64,000 nt of DNA from Synechococcaceae cyanobacterium (GTDB lineage: Bacteria; Cyanobacteriota; Cyanobacteriia; PCC-6307; Cyanobiaceae), in contig CANCJV010000001.1 of NCBI GenBank assembly GCA_947378425.1, positions 62,001-126,000 on the forward strand, read 5' to 3'. Position numbers and translations under genes: made by a program. Position 1 is the stretch's first letter, and every line of letters begins with the position of its first letter. The notes beneath the pieces are model-generated. The model saw nothing but the letters and a program-made list of their open reading frames with translations. It was not told the DNA's origin and did no database searches. Shown here piece after piece: positions 16,481 through 25,695 of the stretch.

Positions 16481-16504
16481 TCGCCTGGGAGTGGTTCCAG
16501 GCGA
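16481..16504. repeat. Short palindrome between divergent genes (possible operator)
   Basis: TCGCCTGG (16481-16488) and CCAGGCGA (16497-16504) are exact inverted repeats spaced by 8 bp, the layout of a dimeric-repressor site. It lies 50 bp upstream of the cbiD start and about 170 bp upstream of the aminotransferase start. No cobalamin-riboswitch conserved core was seen here. Function is inference only. Confidence 0.3.
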
Positions 16505-16554
16505 CATCACGTCAGCCCGCCCTGTCCCCTCAGGCCCACCACCGACGAACCCCA

Positions 16555-17721
16555 ATGTCCGCTTCGCCGTCGCCAGCCTCGAGTCCAGCCCGCCGGCGCG
16601 GTGGCTACAGCCTGCCGGTCTGGGTGGCGGCGGCGGCCCGGGCCGCTGTGGGGCAGCTCAGGGGTGATCCCTTCAGGGCGGAGCAGCCCCTGCAGCTCGA
16701 TCCCTCAGCGCCGGAGCGGCCTGTCGAGCCGGTGCCGGTCGTGGCCGCGGCGCCCCTGGGTGATGACCGCGCCCTGGCGGTGGCCCGTTGCCAGCCGGGT
16801 GATGGTCTGGATCTCACCCGCGGCCTGGTGGTGTGGGTGGAGGCGGCCTGGCACCCCCTGGATCCAGAGGCCCCCGACCGCTGGCTGTCTCTGGAGGCCG
16901 GTGAGGGGGTTGGCGTTCACGCCGATTCAAAGGCCATCTGCGTTTCCGCCTTCGCCAGGGAGTTGTTGGAGCGCAACCTGCAGCAGCTGCTGCCAACGGG
17001 CCGAGGGCTGCGGTTGCGAGTGATTTTCCCGCGGGGCCGAGAGTTGGCCGAGCGCACCAGCAATGCCGCCTTCGGTGTGGTGGATGGGCTGGCCCTGATT
17101 GGTACCCAGGCGGAGGTGCAGGCCAGCGCCGATCCCGACCAGCTGCGGCGCACCCTGGCGGCGTTGGCCGAGCGGCTGGCGGATCCCGCCTTCGGCGGCG
17201 ATCTGGTGCTGGTGATCGGCGAGAACGGCCTCGATCTGGCCCCCCGGCTCGGCCTGCCGGCCGGGTTGCTGCTCAAGTGCGGCAACTGGCTGGGGCCGGT
17301 GCTGGTGGCGGCCGCTGAGGGCGGGGTGAGGCGGCTGCTGTTGTTCGGCTATCAGGGCAAGCTGATCAAGCTGGCCGCTGGCATCTTCCACACCCACCAC
17401 CACCTGGCCGATGGACGCGCCGAGGTGCTCACCGCCCTGGCGGCGCTGGAGGGCCTGGGAGGCGAGGCTCTGGCCGAGCTGCATGAGGCCGCCACGGTGG
17501 AGGCGGGCCTGGTGGCCCTGGAGCTGGCCGATCCGGCCCTGGCCGAGCGCCTGCGGCGACGCATCGCCCTGACGATCGAGGCGCGCACCGGGGCCTATCT
17601 GCAACGCCATGGGCAGGTCTGCCCGGCGGTGGGGGCGGTGCTCTTCGATCGTTCGCGCCGGATCCGGGCCCAGGGGCCGGTGGGAGCCGCCCTGCTGGAG
17701 GCCTTCAGGGGCCCGACCTAG
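16555..17721 (+). CDS. cbiD: Cobalt-precorrin-5B (C1)-methyltransferase CbiD
   Basis: 388 residues. CbiD methylates C-1 of cobalt-precorrin-5B with S-adenosylmethionine in the anaerobic (early-cobalt) route to B12. Recognisable features are the N-terminal GYSLPVWVAAAARAA, the Arg-rich strand RVIFPRGRELAERTSNAAFG, VLVIGENGLD, LLKCGNWLGPVLVAA and LFGYQGKLIKLAAGIFHTHH. In most CbiD proteins the first motif is GYTTGTCAAAAAKAA; here Ser-Leu-Pro-Val-Trp replaces TTGTC, the picocyanobacterial variant. cbiC, from the same pathway, is at 55.5 kb. guaA follows by 65 bp on the same strand. Confidence 0.93.
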   Translation: MSASPSPASSPARRRGGYSLPVWVAAAARAAVGQLRGDPFRAEQPLQLDPSAPERPVEPVPVVAAAPLGDDRALAVARCQPGDGLDLTRGLVVWVEAAWHPLDPEAPDRWLSLEAGEGVGVHADSKAICVSAFARELLERNLQQLLPTGRGLRLRVIFPRGRELAERTSNAAFGVVDGLALIGTQAEVQASADPDQLRRTLAALAERLADPAFGGDLVLVIGENGLDLAPRLGLPAGLLLKCGNWLGPVLVAAAEGGVRRLLLFGYQGKLIKLAAGIFHTHHHLADGRAEVLTALAALEGLGGEALAELHEAATVEAGLVALELADPALAERLRRRIALTIEARTGAYLQRHGQVCPAVGAVLFDRSRRIRAQGPVGAALLEAFRGPT

Positions 17722-17786
17722 GGTGCAGCCAGCCAGCCAGCGGTTGACGGTCGATTGGGCCGTTCAGACCGGAACCGACCTTACCG

Positions 17787-19379
17787 ATGCCCTCTTCGAC
17801 GACTGATGCCCCCGCCACGGGTCGCCAACCCGCCATCGTCATTCTTGATTTTGGCTCCCAGTATTCGGAATTGATCGCCCGCCGTGTGCGCGAGACCGAG
17901 GTGTTTTCCCTGGTGATGGGCTACACCACCAGCGCCGAGGAACTGCGGCTGCTGGCACCCAGGGGCATCATCCTCAGCGGCGGGCCGAACTCGGTGTATG
18001 AGGAGGGCGCCCCCCTGTGCGATCCGGCCATCTGGGATCTGGGCATCCCGATCCTGGGGGTCTGCTACGGCATGCAGCTGATGGTGCAGCAGCTGGGCGG
18101 CTCCGTGATCGCCGCCGGTCGGGCCGAATACGGCAAGGCGCCCCTGCATGTCGACGATCCCACCGATCTGCTGACCAACGTCGATGACGGTTCGACGATG
18201 TGGATGAGTCATGGTGATTCCGTGCAGGCGCTGCCGCCGGGATTTGTGCGCCTGGCCCACACCGACAACACGCCCGAAGCGGCTGTGGCGGACCACGATC
18301 GTCGCATGTATGGCGTGCAGTTTCACCCGGAGGTGGTGCATTCCAGCTGTGGCATGGCGATGATTCGCAATTTCGTCTACCACATCTGCGGCTGCACCCC
18401 CGACTGGACCACGGCGACGTTCATTGATGAGGCGATTGCCGATGTGCGAGCCCAGGTGGGTGACAAGCGGGTGCTGCTCGCCCTTTCCGGTGGCGTGGAT
18501 TCCTCCACCCTGGCCTTCCTGCTGCATCGGGCGATCGGCGATCAGCTCACCTGCATGTTCATCGATCAGGGGTTCATGCGCAAAGGCGAACCGGAGTTCC
18601 TGGTGGAGTTCTTCGACAATCGCTTCCATATCAATGTCGAGTACATCAATGCCCGTGAGCGCTTCATTTCCAGTCTCGCCGGTATCAGTGATCCGGAGGA
18701 GAAACGCAAGATCATCGGTGCTGAGTTCATCCGGGTGTTTGAAGCGGAGAGCAAGCGGCTCGGCCCCTTCGACTACCTGGCCCAGGGCACGCTTTACCCC
18801 GATGTGATCGAGAGCGCTGGTACCGACATTGATCCCAAGACCGGTGAACGGGTCGCCGTGAAGATCAAGAGCCATCACAATGTCGGCGGTCTGCCCAAGG
18901 ATCTGCAGTTCAAGTTGGTCGAACCCCTGCGGCGGCTGTTCAAGGATGAAGTGCGCAAGGTGGGCCGCAGCCTGGGCCTGCCGGAGGAGATCGTCGGTCG
19001 CCATCCCTTCCCGGGACCTGGCCTGGCGATCCGCATCCTCGGCGAGGTGAACGACGACAAGCTCGACATCCTGCGCGATGCCGATCTGATCGTGCGCGAG
19101 GAGGTGCGCGATGCCGGTCTGTATCACGACATCTGGCAGGCCTTTGCCGTTCTGCTGCCGGTGCGCAGCGTCGGTGTGATGGGTGACAAGCGCACCTATG
19201 CCTATCCGATCGTGCTGCGCTGCGTGTCCTCCGAAGACGGCATGACCGCCGATTGGTCCCGTCTGCCCTACGACCTGCTCGAGCTGATTTCCAATCGCAT
19301 CGTCAATGAGGTGCGCGGTGTCAACCGGGTGGTGTACGACATCACCAGCAAGCCCCCCGGCACGATCGAGTGGGAGTAG
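17787..19379 (+). CDS. guaA: GMP synthase (glutamine-hydrolysing)
   Basis: 530 residues. GuaA converts XMP to GMP using glutamine and ATP. The class I glutamine amidotransferase domain (residues ~15-210) has the nucleophile Cys93 in GVCYGMQ and the His/Glu pair in GVQFHPEV. The ATP-pyrophosphatase domain has the PP-loop [10 protein letters not shown] and [11 protein letters not shown]. The C-terminal dimerisation domain has [19 protein letters not shown] and the end KPPGTIEWE. Full length, no anomalies. Confidence 0.98.
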   Translation: MPSSTTDAPATGRQPAIVILDFGSQYSELIARRVRETEVFSLVMGYTTSAEELRLLAPRGIILSGGPNSVYEEGAPLCDPAIWDLGIPILGVCYGMQLMVQQLGGSVIAAGRAEYGKAPLHVDDPTDLLTNVDDGSTMWMSHGDSVQALPPGFVRLAHTDNTPEAAVADHDRRMYGVQFHPEVVHSSCGMAMIRNFVYHICGCTPDWTTATFIDEAIADVRAQVGDKRVLLALSGGVDSSTLAFLLHRAIGDQLTCMFIDQGFMRKGEPEFLVEFFDNRFHINVEYINARERFISSLAGISDPEEKRKIIGAEFIRVFEAESKRLGPFDYLAQGTLYPDVIESAGTDIDPKTGERVAVKIKSHHNVGGLPKDLQFKLVEPLRRLFKDEVRKVGRSLGLPEEIVGRHPFPGPGLAIRILGEVNDDKLDILRDADLIVREEVRDAGLYHDIWQAFAVLLPVRSVGVMGDKRTYAYPIVLRCVSSEDGMTADWSRLPYDLLELISNRIVNEVRGVNRVVYDITSKPPGTIEWE

Positions 19380-19794
19380 GTCCAGGGAGCGTCGCGATCA
19401 GGTCGCTGTAGCCGGAGTCGGCTGGACAGCCGTGCCAGGCGGTGCAGGTCGCGCCGAATCCGCGGGCCAGGATCCCGCGGGGTTGAGCGCTGGGCTGGTG
19501 CCGACGGCTGGGGTGGCAGGTGGTGGTGGCCTGGCGAGGTCCTTGCTGGTTTGCTTGCCCCATCGGCCCGATCGACGCCAGGGCGGGGGGCTCCGGGGGT
19601 GATCGGCTGCGGCCATGCCGCCGCCTCAGCGGTTCCAGGCTCCCGGAGGGCAGCCCCCTCTCGGCGCTTTGGCCTTGCCGCCCATGACCTCCCTGATTCA
19701 GGGCGAAGGCTGCTCAGGTGATCCAGCCCGTCGGCCGGCGGGGCTGGCTGTGGCTCCCCGCCGCCGATACCATCGGGCACCGATCTTCTGGCCC
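19380..19794. other. Intergenic stretch without a recognised gene
   Basis: About 415 bp downstream of guaA. Open frames on both strands are short and Arg/Gly-rich. No RNA gene or clear repeat was found. It may hold the guaA terminator and the promoter of the next gene, but no convincing hairpin-plus-T-tract is visible. Confidence 0.4.
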
Positions 19795-20451
19795 GTGACT
19801 GCCGTACCTCCTGTCGTCAGCACGTCGTCCTCCGGCGGCAGCCCCAGTGGCGCCGACCAGGACATGCAGCTGCAGCGCCGCCTCCAGCAGGACAGCATCG
19901 TCCTGGCCGGCAAGACCATCTTTCTCAATCCCTTTCTTTACTGGCGCCGCTTCGACGCCAACACCGATCGTTGGCTGCGGGAGCCCGGCCAGCTTCCCGA
20001 AGAACAGATCGAGTCCAATCGCCTGCGGTTCTATCCCGAGCTTGACTGGCAGCTGATTGAACCTGAGGAGTGCGCCGTCAAGGACGGTGCCGTGGAGATG
20101 TTTCTCAAGAGCCTGGAGCTGATCAGCACCTTCAACCCCGAGCTCAGCGCCGGCCATCTGCTGGAGGTGGAGCGCAAGATGGCGGTCACCAAGAAAAAGG
20201 CCTTCGAGCGCTGGGTGGAGCGGGCCCTCAATCGTCGCCTGCAGGAGAAGCAGCGCGAGCGCCGTCGCTTCGATCGGGATCGGGCGCTGCGGGGCTGGAT
20301 GGAATGGTTCTCGCTGGAAACCACCCGCCAGGCCCTGCTGCCCCTCTCGGCTTTGCTGGTGATCGCCGTTGCGGCTGGCTGGTGGTTCGGCAGCCAGCGC
20401 TTCTGCCGTCAGGTGATCGTCGATCCCGGCATCCAGCGACCCGCCGTCTGA
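19795..20451 (+). CDS. Conserved cyanobacterial protein with C-terminal membrane anchor
   Basis: 218 residues from GTG 19795. The frame extends upstream, but that part is Pro/Arg-rich and unlikely to be translated. The body is soluble and charged (KTIFLNPFLYWRRFDANTDR, AVEMFLKSLELISTFNPE), followed by a very basic helix (RALNRRLQEKQRERRRFDRD). A single transmembrane helix near residues 185-203 (LLPLSALLVIAVAAGWWFG) and a short tail end it. This is a tail-anchored cytoplasmic protein whose basic helix could bind lipid or nucleic acid. I do not recognise a named family. Confidence 0.6.
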   Translation: MTAVPPVVSTSSSGGSPSGADQDMQLQRRLQQDSIVLAGKTIFLNPFLYWRRFDANTDRWLREPGQLPEEQIESNRLRFYPELDWQLIEPEECAVKDGAVEMFLKSLELISTFNPELSAGHLLEVERKMAVTKKKAFERWVERALNRRLQEKQRERRRFDRDRALRGWMEWFSLETTRQALLPLSALLVIAVAAGWWFGSQRFCRQVIVDPGIQRPAV

Positions 20452-20513
20452 TCGGGCCTGCCAGGGGCCTCGGCGCGCCAGACTGATTGGATCCTGCTGC
20501 CGGTTTCCTGGCC

Positions 20514-20909
20514 ATGGCTGCCGATCCCCTCGACGCTCTGCGGCTGACGCTGATGCAGGACCTGTTGCCTGTGGGGGTGGCCATGGTGGATCGGGCCCGC
20601 CGCGGCGGGCCCAGGGAAGTGCTGGCGGCCTTCGATGGCAGCAGCCCCGATCCCCTGGGCCAGTTGCGTCAGGAAGGTGAGCCGCTGGCGTCCCAGCTGC
20701 GGGAAGGACTGGATCGCTTCCAGCCCGGACTGGGCAATCCGGTGGTCAAGGTGGAGGTGCGGGACGTGGAGCCCTACGAGCAGCCGTTCGAGCGTGCCGA
20801 TCCAGCCGAGCTCCAGAGTGCCCTGGCGCGCATCGCCTCCCGCCTGAGCCAGCTGGAGCAGCATCTGGCTGCCCCAGACGCTGCTGCACAACCCGGCACG
20901 CGCCGTTGA
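20514..20909 (+). CDS. Conserved hypothetical protein (131 residues)
   Basis: ATG 20514; stop TGA at 20907-20909, one base before the PBP2 ATG, so the two are translationally close and probably cotranscribed. The body is helical: LDALRLTLMQDLLPVGVAMV, then DRARRGGPREVLAAFDGS. The last ~30 residues (LQSALARIASRLSQLEQHLA) form a coiled coil. I know no function. The tight link to a peptidoglycan elongation gene suggests, but does not prove, a role in envelope growth. Confidence 0.65.
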   Translation: MAADPLDALRLTLMQDLLPVGVAMVDRARRGGPREVLAAFDGSSPDPLGQLRQEGEPLASQLREGLDRFQPGLGNPVVKVEVRDVEPYEQPFERADPAELQSALARIASRLSQLEQHLAAPDAAAQPGTRR

Positions 20910-20910
20910 G

Positions 20911-22656
20911 ATGGCCTTCGGCGGTCTCTCATCACGCCAGACCGGCGTGGGGTCCCAGGCGGCGGTGCTGCTGCTGGTGGTGCTGCTGTTCTCCGGCGCC
21001 ATCGCCGCCCGGCTGGCCTGGCTTCAGTTGCTCCATGGTGCCGAGTACCGGGCCATGGCCGATGACAACCGTATTCGCCTGATCCCTCGCGATCCGGTGC
21101 GAGGACGGCTGCTCGATCGCAAAGGCCGGGTGCTGGCGACCAATCGACTCACCTACCAGCTCTATCTCCAGCCCCGCTTGGTGGAGGAACGGGACTGGCC
21201 GGCCCTGAGGGATCGGCTCAGCCGGCTGCTCCTGATTCCTGCGGCCCAGTTGGACCTGCAGTGGCGCCAGGGCCAGCGCAGCACGGACGCTTTCCGGATC
21301 CATCTGGCTGGCCCCCTGACCCCCGTTCAGGTGCTGCGCTTCCGGGAGCAGGCGCTCCAGTTGCCAGGGGCCGAGGTGGCCGCCGATGTGCTGCGCTCCT
21401 ATCCGGGCGGACGCCTGGCAGCCCATCTGATGGGATACACCAGCAGCATCACGGAGGAGGAGTACCAGCGACTCCGCGACAAGGGCTATCGCCTCAGCGA
21501 CCGCATCGGCCGCAGTGGTCTTGAACAGGTCTTTGAATCCAGCTTGCGGGGCGAGTGGGGCGGCCAGCAGTTGGAGGTGGATGCGGCCGGCCAGGTGCAG
21601 CGGGTGCTGGGGGACAAGCCCGCCAGGGCCGGTCGGGATCTGCGCCTCACCATCGATCTCGATCTGCAGCGGGCGGCCGAACGGGCCCTCGACACCGTCG
21701 CCAGGGGGGCGATCGTGGCGATGGATCCCCGCACCGGCGCGATCCGCGCCCTGGCCAGTCGGCCCAACTTCGATCCCAACATCTTCTCGGAGGGGCCGAC
21801 CACGGCCCAGTGGAACGATCTCAATCGACCGGATGCGCCGATGCTGAATCGGGCCTTCCAGGGTTTTCCGCCGGCCAGCACCTTCAAGATCGTCACCACG
21901 ATCGCCGGCCTCGAGTCGGGCAAGTTTGTGCCCGGCTCGACCCTGCCGACGATGAGCCGGTTCTGTTATTACGGCCAGTGCTACGGCGACCATGGCGCCT
22001 TTGGCTTCATCGGCTTTCAGAAGGCCCTGGCGGTGAGCAGCAACAGTTTTTATTACCAGGTGGGCCTGAAAGTGGGCCCCGATGAGCTGTTCAAGGCCGC
22101 CCGGCGCCTGGGCTATGGCCAGCACACCGGCATTGAACTCAGGGACGAGGAGACCGAAGGGCTGCTGGGGGACCCCGCCTGGAAGAAGGCGGTGCTGCAC
22201 GAGCCCTGGACCCCGGTCGACACGATCACCTCGGCGATCGGCCAGGGGGCCGTGACCGTGACGCCGATCCAGATGGCCCGCCTCTACGGCGCCGTCGCCA
22301 ATGGCGGCACCCTGGTGACCCCCCATCTGGTCGAGCGCCCGACCCCGCGTCATTGGCTGGCCCTCAGGCCGGAAACCCTGCGGGTGCTGCGCGAAGGTCT
22401 GCGGATGGTGGTGACCGAAGGCACGGGCCGCATCCTCAATGATCCGAGCCTGCCCGCCGTGGCCGGCAAGACCGGCACCGGGGAGGATCCCCCCCGGCCG
22501 GACCATGTCTGGTTCGGCGGCTATGCCCCGGCCGGCAAGCCGGATCTGGTGATCGTGGCCTTCGGGGAGAACTCCGGCGGCTTCGGCGGCACCGTGGCGG
22601 CACCGATGGTCAAGGCGCTGATGAGCACCTGGTTCCACAGCCACCAGGGCCACTGA
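20911..22656 (+). CDS. mrdA: Penicillin-binding protein 2 (elongasome transpeptidase)
   Basis: 581 residues with one N-terminal transmembrane helix (AVLLLVVLLFSGAIAARLAW). Then a dimerisation/pedestal region (RLIPRDPVRGRLLDRKGRVL) and the transpeptidase domain with all three active-site motifs: SxxK as S323-TFK, SxN as S376-S-N and KTG as K520-T-G. PBP2 crosslinks peptidoglycan in the periplasm during lateral growth, together with RodA and MreB. Class B architecture, usual length. Start ATG directly after the preceding stop. Confidence 0.95.
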   Translation: MAFGGLSSRQTGVGSQAAVLLLVVLLFSGAIAARLAWLQLLHGAEYRAMADDNRIRLIPRDPVRGRLLDRKGRVLATNRLTYQLYLQPRLVEERDWPALRDRLSRLLLIPAAQLDLQWRQGQRSTDAFRIHLAGPLTPVQVLRFREQALQLPGAEVAADVLRSYPGGRLAAHLMGYTSSITEEEYQRLRDKGYRLSDRIGRSGLEQVFESSLRGEWGGQQLEVDAAGQVQRVLGDKPARAGRDLRLTIDLDLQRAAERALDTVARGAIVAMDPRTGAIRALASRPNFDPNIFSEGPTTAQWNDLNRPDAPMLNRAFQGFPPASTFKIVTTIAGLESGKFVPGSTLPTMSRFCYYGQCYGDHGAFGFIGFQKALAVSSNSFYYQVGLKVGPDELFKAARRLGYGQHTGIELRDEETEGLLGDPAWKKAVLHEPWTPVDTITSAIGQGAVTVTPIQMARLYGAVANGGTLVTPHLVERPTPRHWLALRPETLRVLREGLRMVVTEGTGRILNDPSLPAVAGKTGTGEDPPRPDHVWFGGYAPAGKPDLVIVAFGENSGGFGGTVAAPMVKALMSTWFHSHQGH

Positions 22657-23002
22657 ACACCTCCCAGAGACCCGCACCGGTGCCCGCGATCGCGCGACAC
22701 CGGCGCGGGCGGGATCAACCAGGCGCCTGGTGCCTGCCGATTGCGGACCAACGCTTGCGGAGCGCTCCCGCCAACGGGGAGAACCAGCGTGGACCAGAGC
22801 TCAAGCGACCTGAGGGCGATCGATCAGAGCTCACAGCGTCTGCAGGCTGATTCACCGACTCCCCCAGGCCTTTCGCTGTCATCGAACGCAGCCGTGGCTG
22901 AGCGGATCGGCAGTTCAGGAGTGATCAGACGGAGAGCCGGCGTTGGGGTTGGCAGGGACGAGTCCTGACTGCCGGCTCAGAACAGCGGCCTGCACCCGGC
23001 TC
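22657..23002. other. Intergenic stretch with a small palindrome
   Basis: About 345 bp between the convergent mrdA and sqdX genes. It contains a GCGATCGC octamer (HIP1, ~22686-22693) and the 14-bp perfect palindrome ACCAGGCGCCTGGT (22718-22731). No gene-like frame was recognised. Confidence 0.45.
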
Positions 23003-24139
23003 TCAGCTGGCCAGCTGCAGATCCCGCAGGCCGAGCACCTGGCGGTAGTAGCGCCGCAGTTGGTCGGTGGCGCCGGTCCAGCCCCAGCGTTCCGCCTCGG
23101 AGCGGGCAGCCAGTCGCAGGGAGCGGCGGGTGGTGGCATCGCCCAGGAGTCGATCCACGGCCGTCACGAAGCTTGCGGGGCGATCCGGGTCGTAGAGGCA
23201 GCCGTTCACCCCATCACTGACGATGTCGGGAATGCCCCCCCGGTTGGCCCCCACCACCGGGCAGCCGGCCGCCATCGCTTCCAGCAGCACCAGGCCCAGG
23301 GTCTCGGTGCTCGAGGGGAACAGGAAGGCATCGCCGCTGGCATAGGCGGAGGCCAGATCCTGCCCGCTCAGATAGCCCACGAAGGTGGTGGCGCTGCCCT
23401 CGAACGCCTTTTCCAGCTGCTGCCGGTGGGGTCCATCGCCCACCAGGGCCAGGCGGGCCTGGGGGATGGCATCGAGGACCGGCCGAATGCGTTCGATCTG
23501 TTTTTCCGCCGAGAGCCGACCGATGTAGAGGAGCAGGTTGCCGCTGTCACTGTGGCCGCCGTGCAGCCGTAGCCGCATCGCCTCCGAGCTCAGTTCAGGT
23601 CGGAACAGGTCCGTGTCCACACCGCGCTGCCACAGGGCCGTGTGCTGGATGCCCTTGGCGGCCAGTTCGTCCACCATGGCCGTGGAGGTGCAGAGATTGA
23701 GCTGGGCCTGGTTGTGGGCGGCCTTGAGCAGCTCCCAGAGCAGCGGTTCGAGCATGCCCATGCCGTAGTGCTCCAGGTACTTGGGCAGGTGGGTGTGGTA
23801 GCTGGCCACCAGGGGCAGGCCGCGGGTCCTGGCCAGCCAGATGCCCCCCAGGCCCAGCACGGCGGGATTGACCACGTGTACCAGGTCGGGGGCGAACTGG
23901 TCCAGGGCCTCCGACACCGCCGGCCGCGGCAGGGCCAGCTTCAGCTCCGGATAGAGGGGGAGCGGCATCGCCGGCACTCCCACCACCCTGGCGCCGCAAT
24001 ACATCGCCGGAGCCCCCTCCGGACAGAAAATCAGCACCTCGTCGCCGGCGGCCACGAGATGCTCCACCGTCTTGGTGAGTCGCGTGACGATGCCATCGAC
24101 CTTCGGCAGGAAGGTTTCGGTGAAAAAAGCGATCTTCAC
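23003..24139 (-). CDS. sqdX: Sulfolipid synthase SqdX (UDP-sulfoquinovose:diacylglycerol transferase)
   Basis: 378 residues, GT4 family with GT-B fold. The start KIAFFTETFLPKVDGIVTRL is characteristic of SqdX. Other motifs are VASYHTHLPKYLEHYGMG, LWQRGVDTDLFRPE, YIGRLSAEKQIERI and the C-terminal FLFPSSTETLGLVLLEAMAA with the EX7E glutamates. It transfers sulfoquinovose from the UDP-sugar to diacylglycerol to make SQDG, a thylakoid membrane lipid. It lies 16 bp downstream of sqdB on the same strand, so the last two steps of the pathway are one operon. Confidence 0.95.
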   Translation of the reverse strand: MKIAFFTETFLPKVDGIVTRLTKTVEHLVAAGDEVLIFCPEGAPAMYCGARVVGVPAMPLPLYPELKLALPRPAVSEALDQFAPDLVHVVNPAVLGLGGIWLARTRGLPLVASYHTHLPKYLEHYGMGMLEPLLWELLKAAHNQAQLNLCTSTAMVDELAAKGIQHTALWQRGVDTDLFRPELSSEAMRLRLHGGHSDSGNLLLYIGRLSAEKQIERIRPVLDAIPQARLALVGDGPHRQQLEKAFEGSATTFVGYLSGQDLASAYASGDAFLFPSSTETLGLVLLEAMAAGCPVVGANRGGIPDIVSDGVNGCLYDPDRPASFVTAVDRLLGDATTRRSLRLAARSEAERWGWTGATDQLRRYYRQVLGLRDLQLAS

Positions 24140-24155
24140 GCGTGCAATTCCCGGC

Positions 24156-25352
24156 TCACGCTGGCGATTGGATCGCCTGGGCCTGACGGCTGGTCCAGGC
24201 GGAAATGCAGGGAATGCGGGAGCGGTCGCAGCGGTCGGCCCAGCGCCGGGCTACATCCACCACTTCGGCCAGCAGACCGTCATCGAGGGTGGTGGGCCGC
24301 AGGCCCAGCTCGATGAAACAGCGGTTGTCGACGATCAGGTCGTTTTCGATCGCCTCCTTGCGGGGGTTGGGCAGGTGGTTGATCTCGGCGCCGGTGAGGG
24401 CCGCCACCTTCTCGGCCAGTTCACCCACCTGGTGGCTTTCGGTCATCTGGTTGAAGATCTTCACCTTTTCGCCGTGGCTGGGGGGATGTTCCAGGGCGAG
24501 CTGCACGCAGCGCACTGAATCGCGGATGTGAATGAAGGCCCGGGTCTGGCCGCCGGTGCCATGGACGGTGAGGGGATAGCCGATGGCCGCCTGCATCAGG
24601 AAGCGATTGAGCACGGTGCCGTAATCGCCGTCGTAATCAAAGCGATTGGTGAGGCGGGGATCCTTCTCGGTGAGGGCGGTGTTCGTGCCCCAGACGATGC
24701 CCTGGTGCAGATCAGTGACCCGGATGGCGTCGTTCTTGTTGTAGTAGAAGAACAGCAGCTGATCGAGCGTCTTGGTCATGTGGTAGACGCTGCCGGGATC
24801 CGTGGGGTGGAGGATCTTCTCGGTGAAGCGACTGCCGTCAGGCTGGGGCACCTCAACGGTGAGATAGCCCTCGGGAATCGTGGCGCCGCGGTGGGAGCCG
24901 TAGCCGTAAACCCCCATGGTGCCCAGGTGCACGATGTGCACATCCAGACCGCTCTCGACGATGGCCGCCAGCAGGTTGTGGGTGCCGTTGACGTTGTTGT
25001 CGACGGTGTAGCGCTTGGTGGCGCTGTTCTTCATCGAATAGGGGGCGGCCCGCTGTTCGGCGAAGTGGACCACGCAGTCGGGCCGCTCACTGCGCAGCAG
25101 CTCCAGCAGGCGGTCGTACTCCTGGGCGATGTCGAGCAGCACAAAGCGCATCGTCCGCCCACCGACCTGCTCCCAGGCCCGCAGCCGCTCCTGCATGGTC
25201 GCGATCGGGGTGAGGGACTCCACCCCGAGATCGATGTCGATCTTGCGCCGGCTGAGGTTGTCGACGATGACGACATCGTGGCCGGCATCGGCAAGGTTCA
25301 CCGCACAGGGCCAACCGCAGAACCCGTCACCGCCGAGAACGAGAACCTTCAC
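24156..25352 (-). CDS. sqdB: UDP-sulfoquinovose synthase SqdB
   Basis: 398 residues from GTG 25352. An upstream ATG adds an unconserved 7-residue leader; GTG right before KVLVLGGDGFCGWP is the better start. SqdB builds UDP-sulfoquinovose from UDP-glucose and sulfite. It is an extended SDR with the NAD motif GGDGFCGWP, the Thr-Met-Gly site in HLGTMGVYGYG, the YxxxK pair in YHMTKTLDQ, and RVTDLHQGIVWG. The long conserved C-terminus includes GGQTRAFIHIRDSVRC. First gene of the sqdB-sqdX operon. Confidence 0.96.
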   Translation of the reverse strand: MKVLVLGGDGFCGWPCAVNLADAGHDVVIVDNLSRRKIDIDLGVESLTPIATMQERLRAWEQVGGRTMRFVLLDIAQEYDRLLELLRSERPDCVVHFAEQRAAPYSMKNSATKRYTVDNNVNGTHNLLAAIVESGLDVHIVHLGTMGVYGYGSHRGATIPEGYLTVEVPQPDGSRFTEKILHPTDPGSVYHMTKTLDQLLFFYYNKNDAIRVTDLHQGIVWGTNTALTEKDPRLTNRFDYDGDYGTVLNRFLMQAAIGYPLTVHGTGGQTRAFIHIRDSVRCVQLALEHPPSHGEKVKIFNQMTESHQVGELAEKVAALTGAEINHLPNPRKEAIENDLIVDNRCFIELGLRPTTLDDGLLAEVVDVARRWADRCDRSRIPCISAWTSRQAQAIQSPA

Positions 25353-25434
25353 CCCAGTCTCCTGAACGAGCAATTGCTCAGCCGCGTCAAGCTACTACAA
25401 GCCTTTGGCCGGACCGCTGCGATCAGGTGTCGGC

Positions 25435-25599
25435 TCAGCTGATGACCGCTGCCACAGCCACCAGCAGCAGCACCAACACCAACCCGCCGATCAGCAGCAA
25501 GCGGTTGCTGTTGCGGCCTTCGCCCGCCTCCATCAGGACCATGCGGGGTTCTTTGGCGAAGGCATTGAGCTTGCCGCCGTCTTCTTCGGTGACCTGCAT
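25435..25599 (-). CDS. Psb34-like small thylakoid protein (ssl1498 family)
   Basis: A 54-residue frame from ATG 25599 to the stop at 25435. It begins MQVTEEDGGKLNAFAKEPRM and ends with one transmembrane helix (LLLIGGLVLVLLLVAVAAVI). The TxEDGGxLNxFAxEP signature followed by a single helix is that of the Psb34/ssl1498 family, a one-helix protein found with photosystem II assembly intermediates and also called light-harvesting-like. It is easy to overlook because longer spurious frames overlap it. Located between sqdB and thiG, all on the minus strand. Confidence 0.8.
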   Translation of the reverse strand: MQVTEEDGGKLNAFAKEPRMVLMEAGEGRNSNRLLLIGGLVLVLLLVAVAAVIS

Positions 25600-25695
25600 G
25601 GAAGGGGGTCCGTGAGTCGCGACACGTTATGGAGGGCCTGCCGCGGCGGCACAGCTCCGGCAAGGTTCGTCACACAGCGGCCCCGGCTGCAGGGC

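Noticed and set aside
20932-22677. Minus-strand frame of 581 codons opposite PBP2
   Set aside because: No recognisable motif, and the plus strand has all three transpeptidase motifs.
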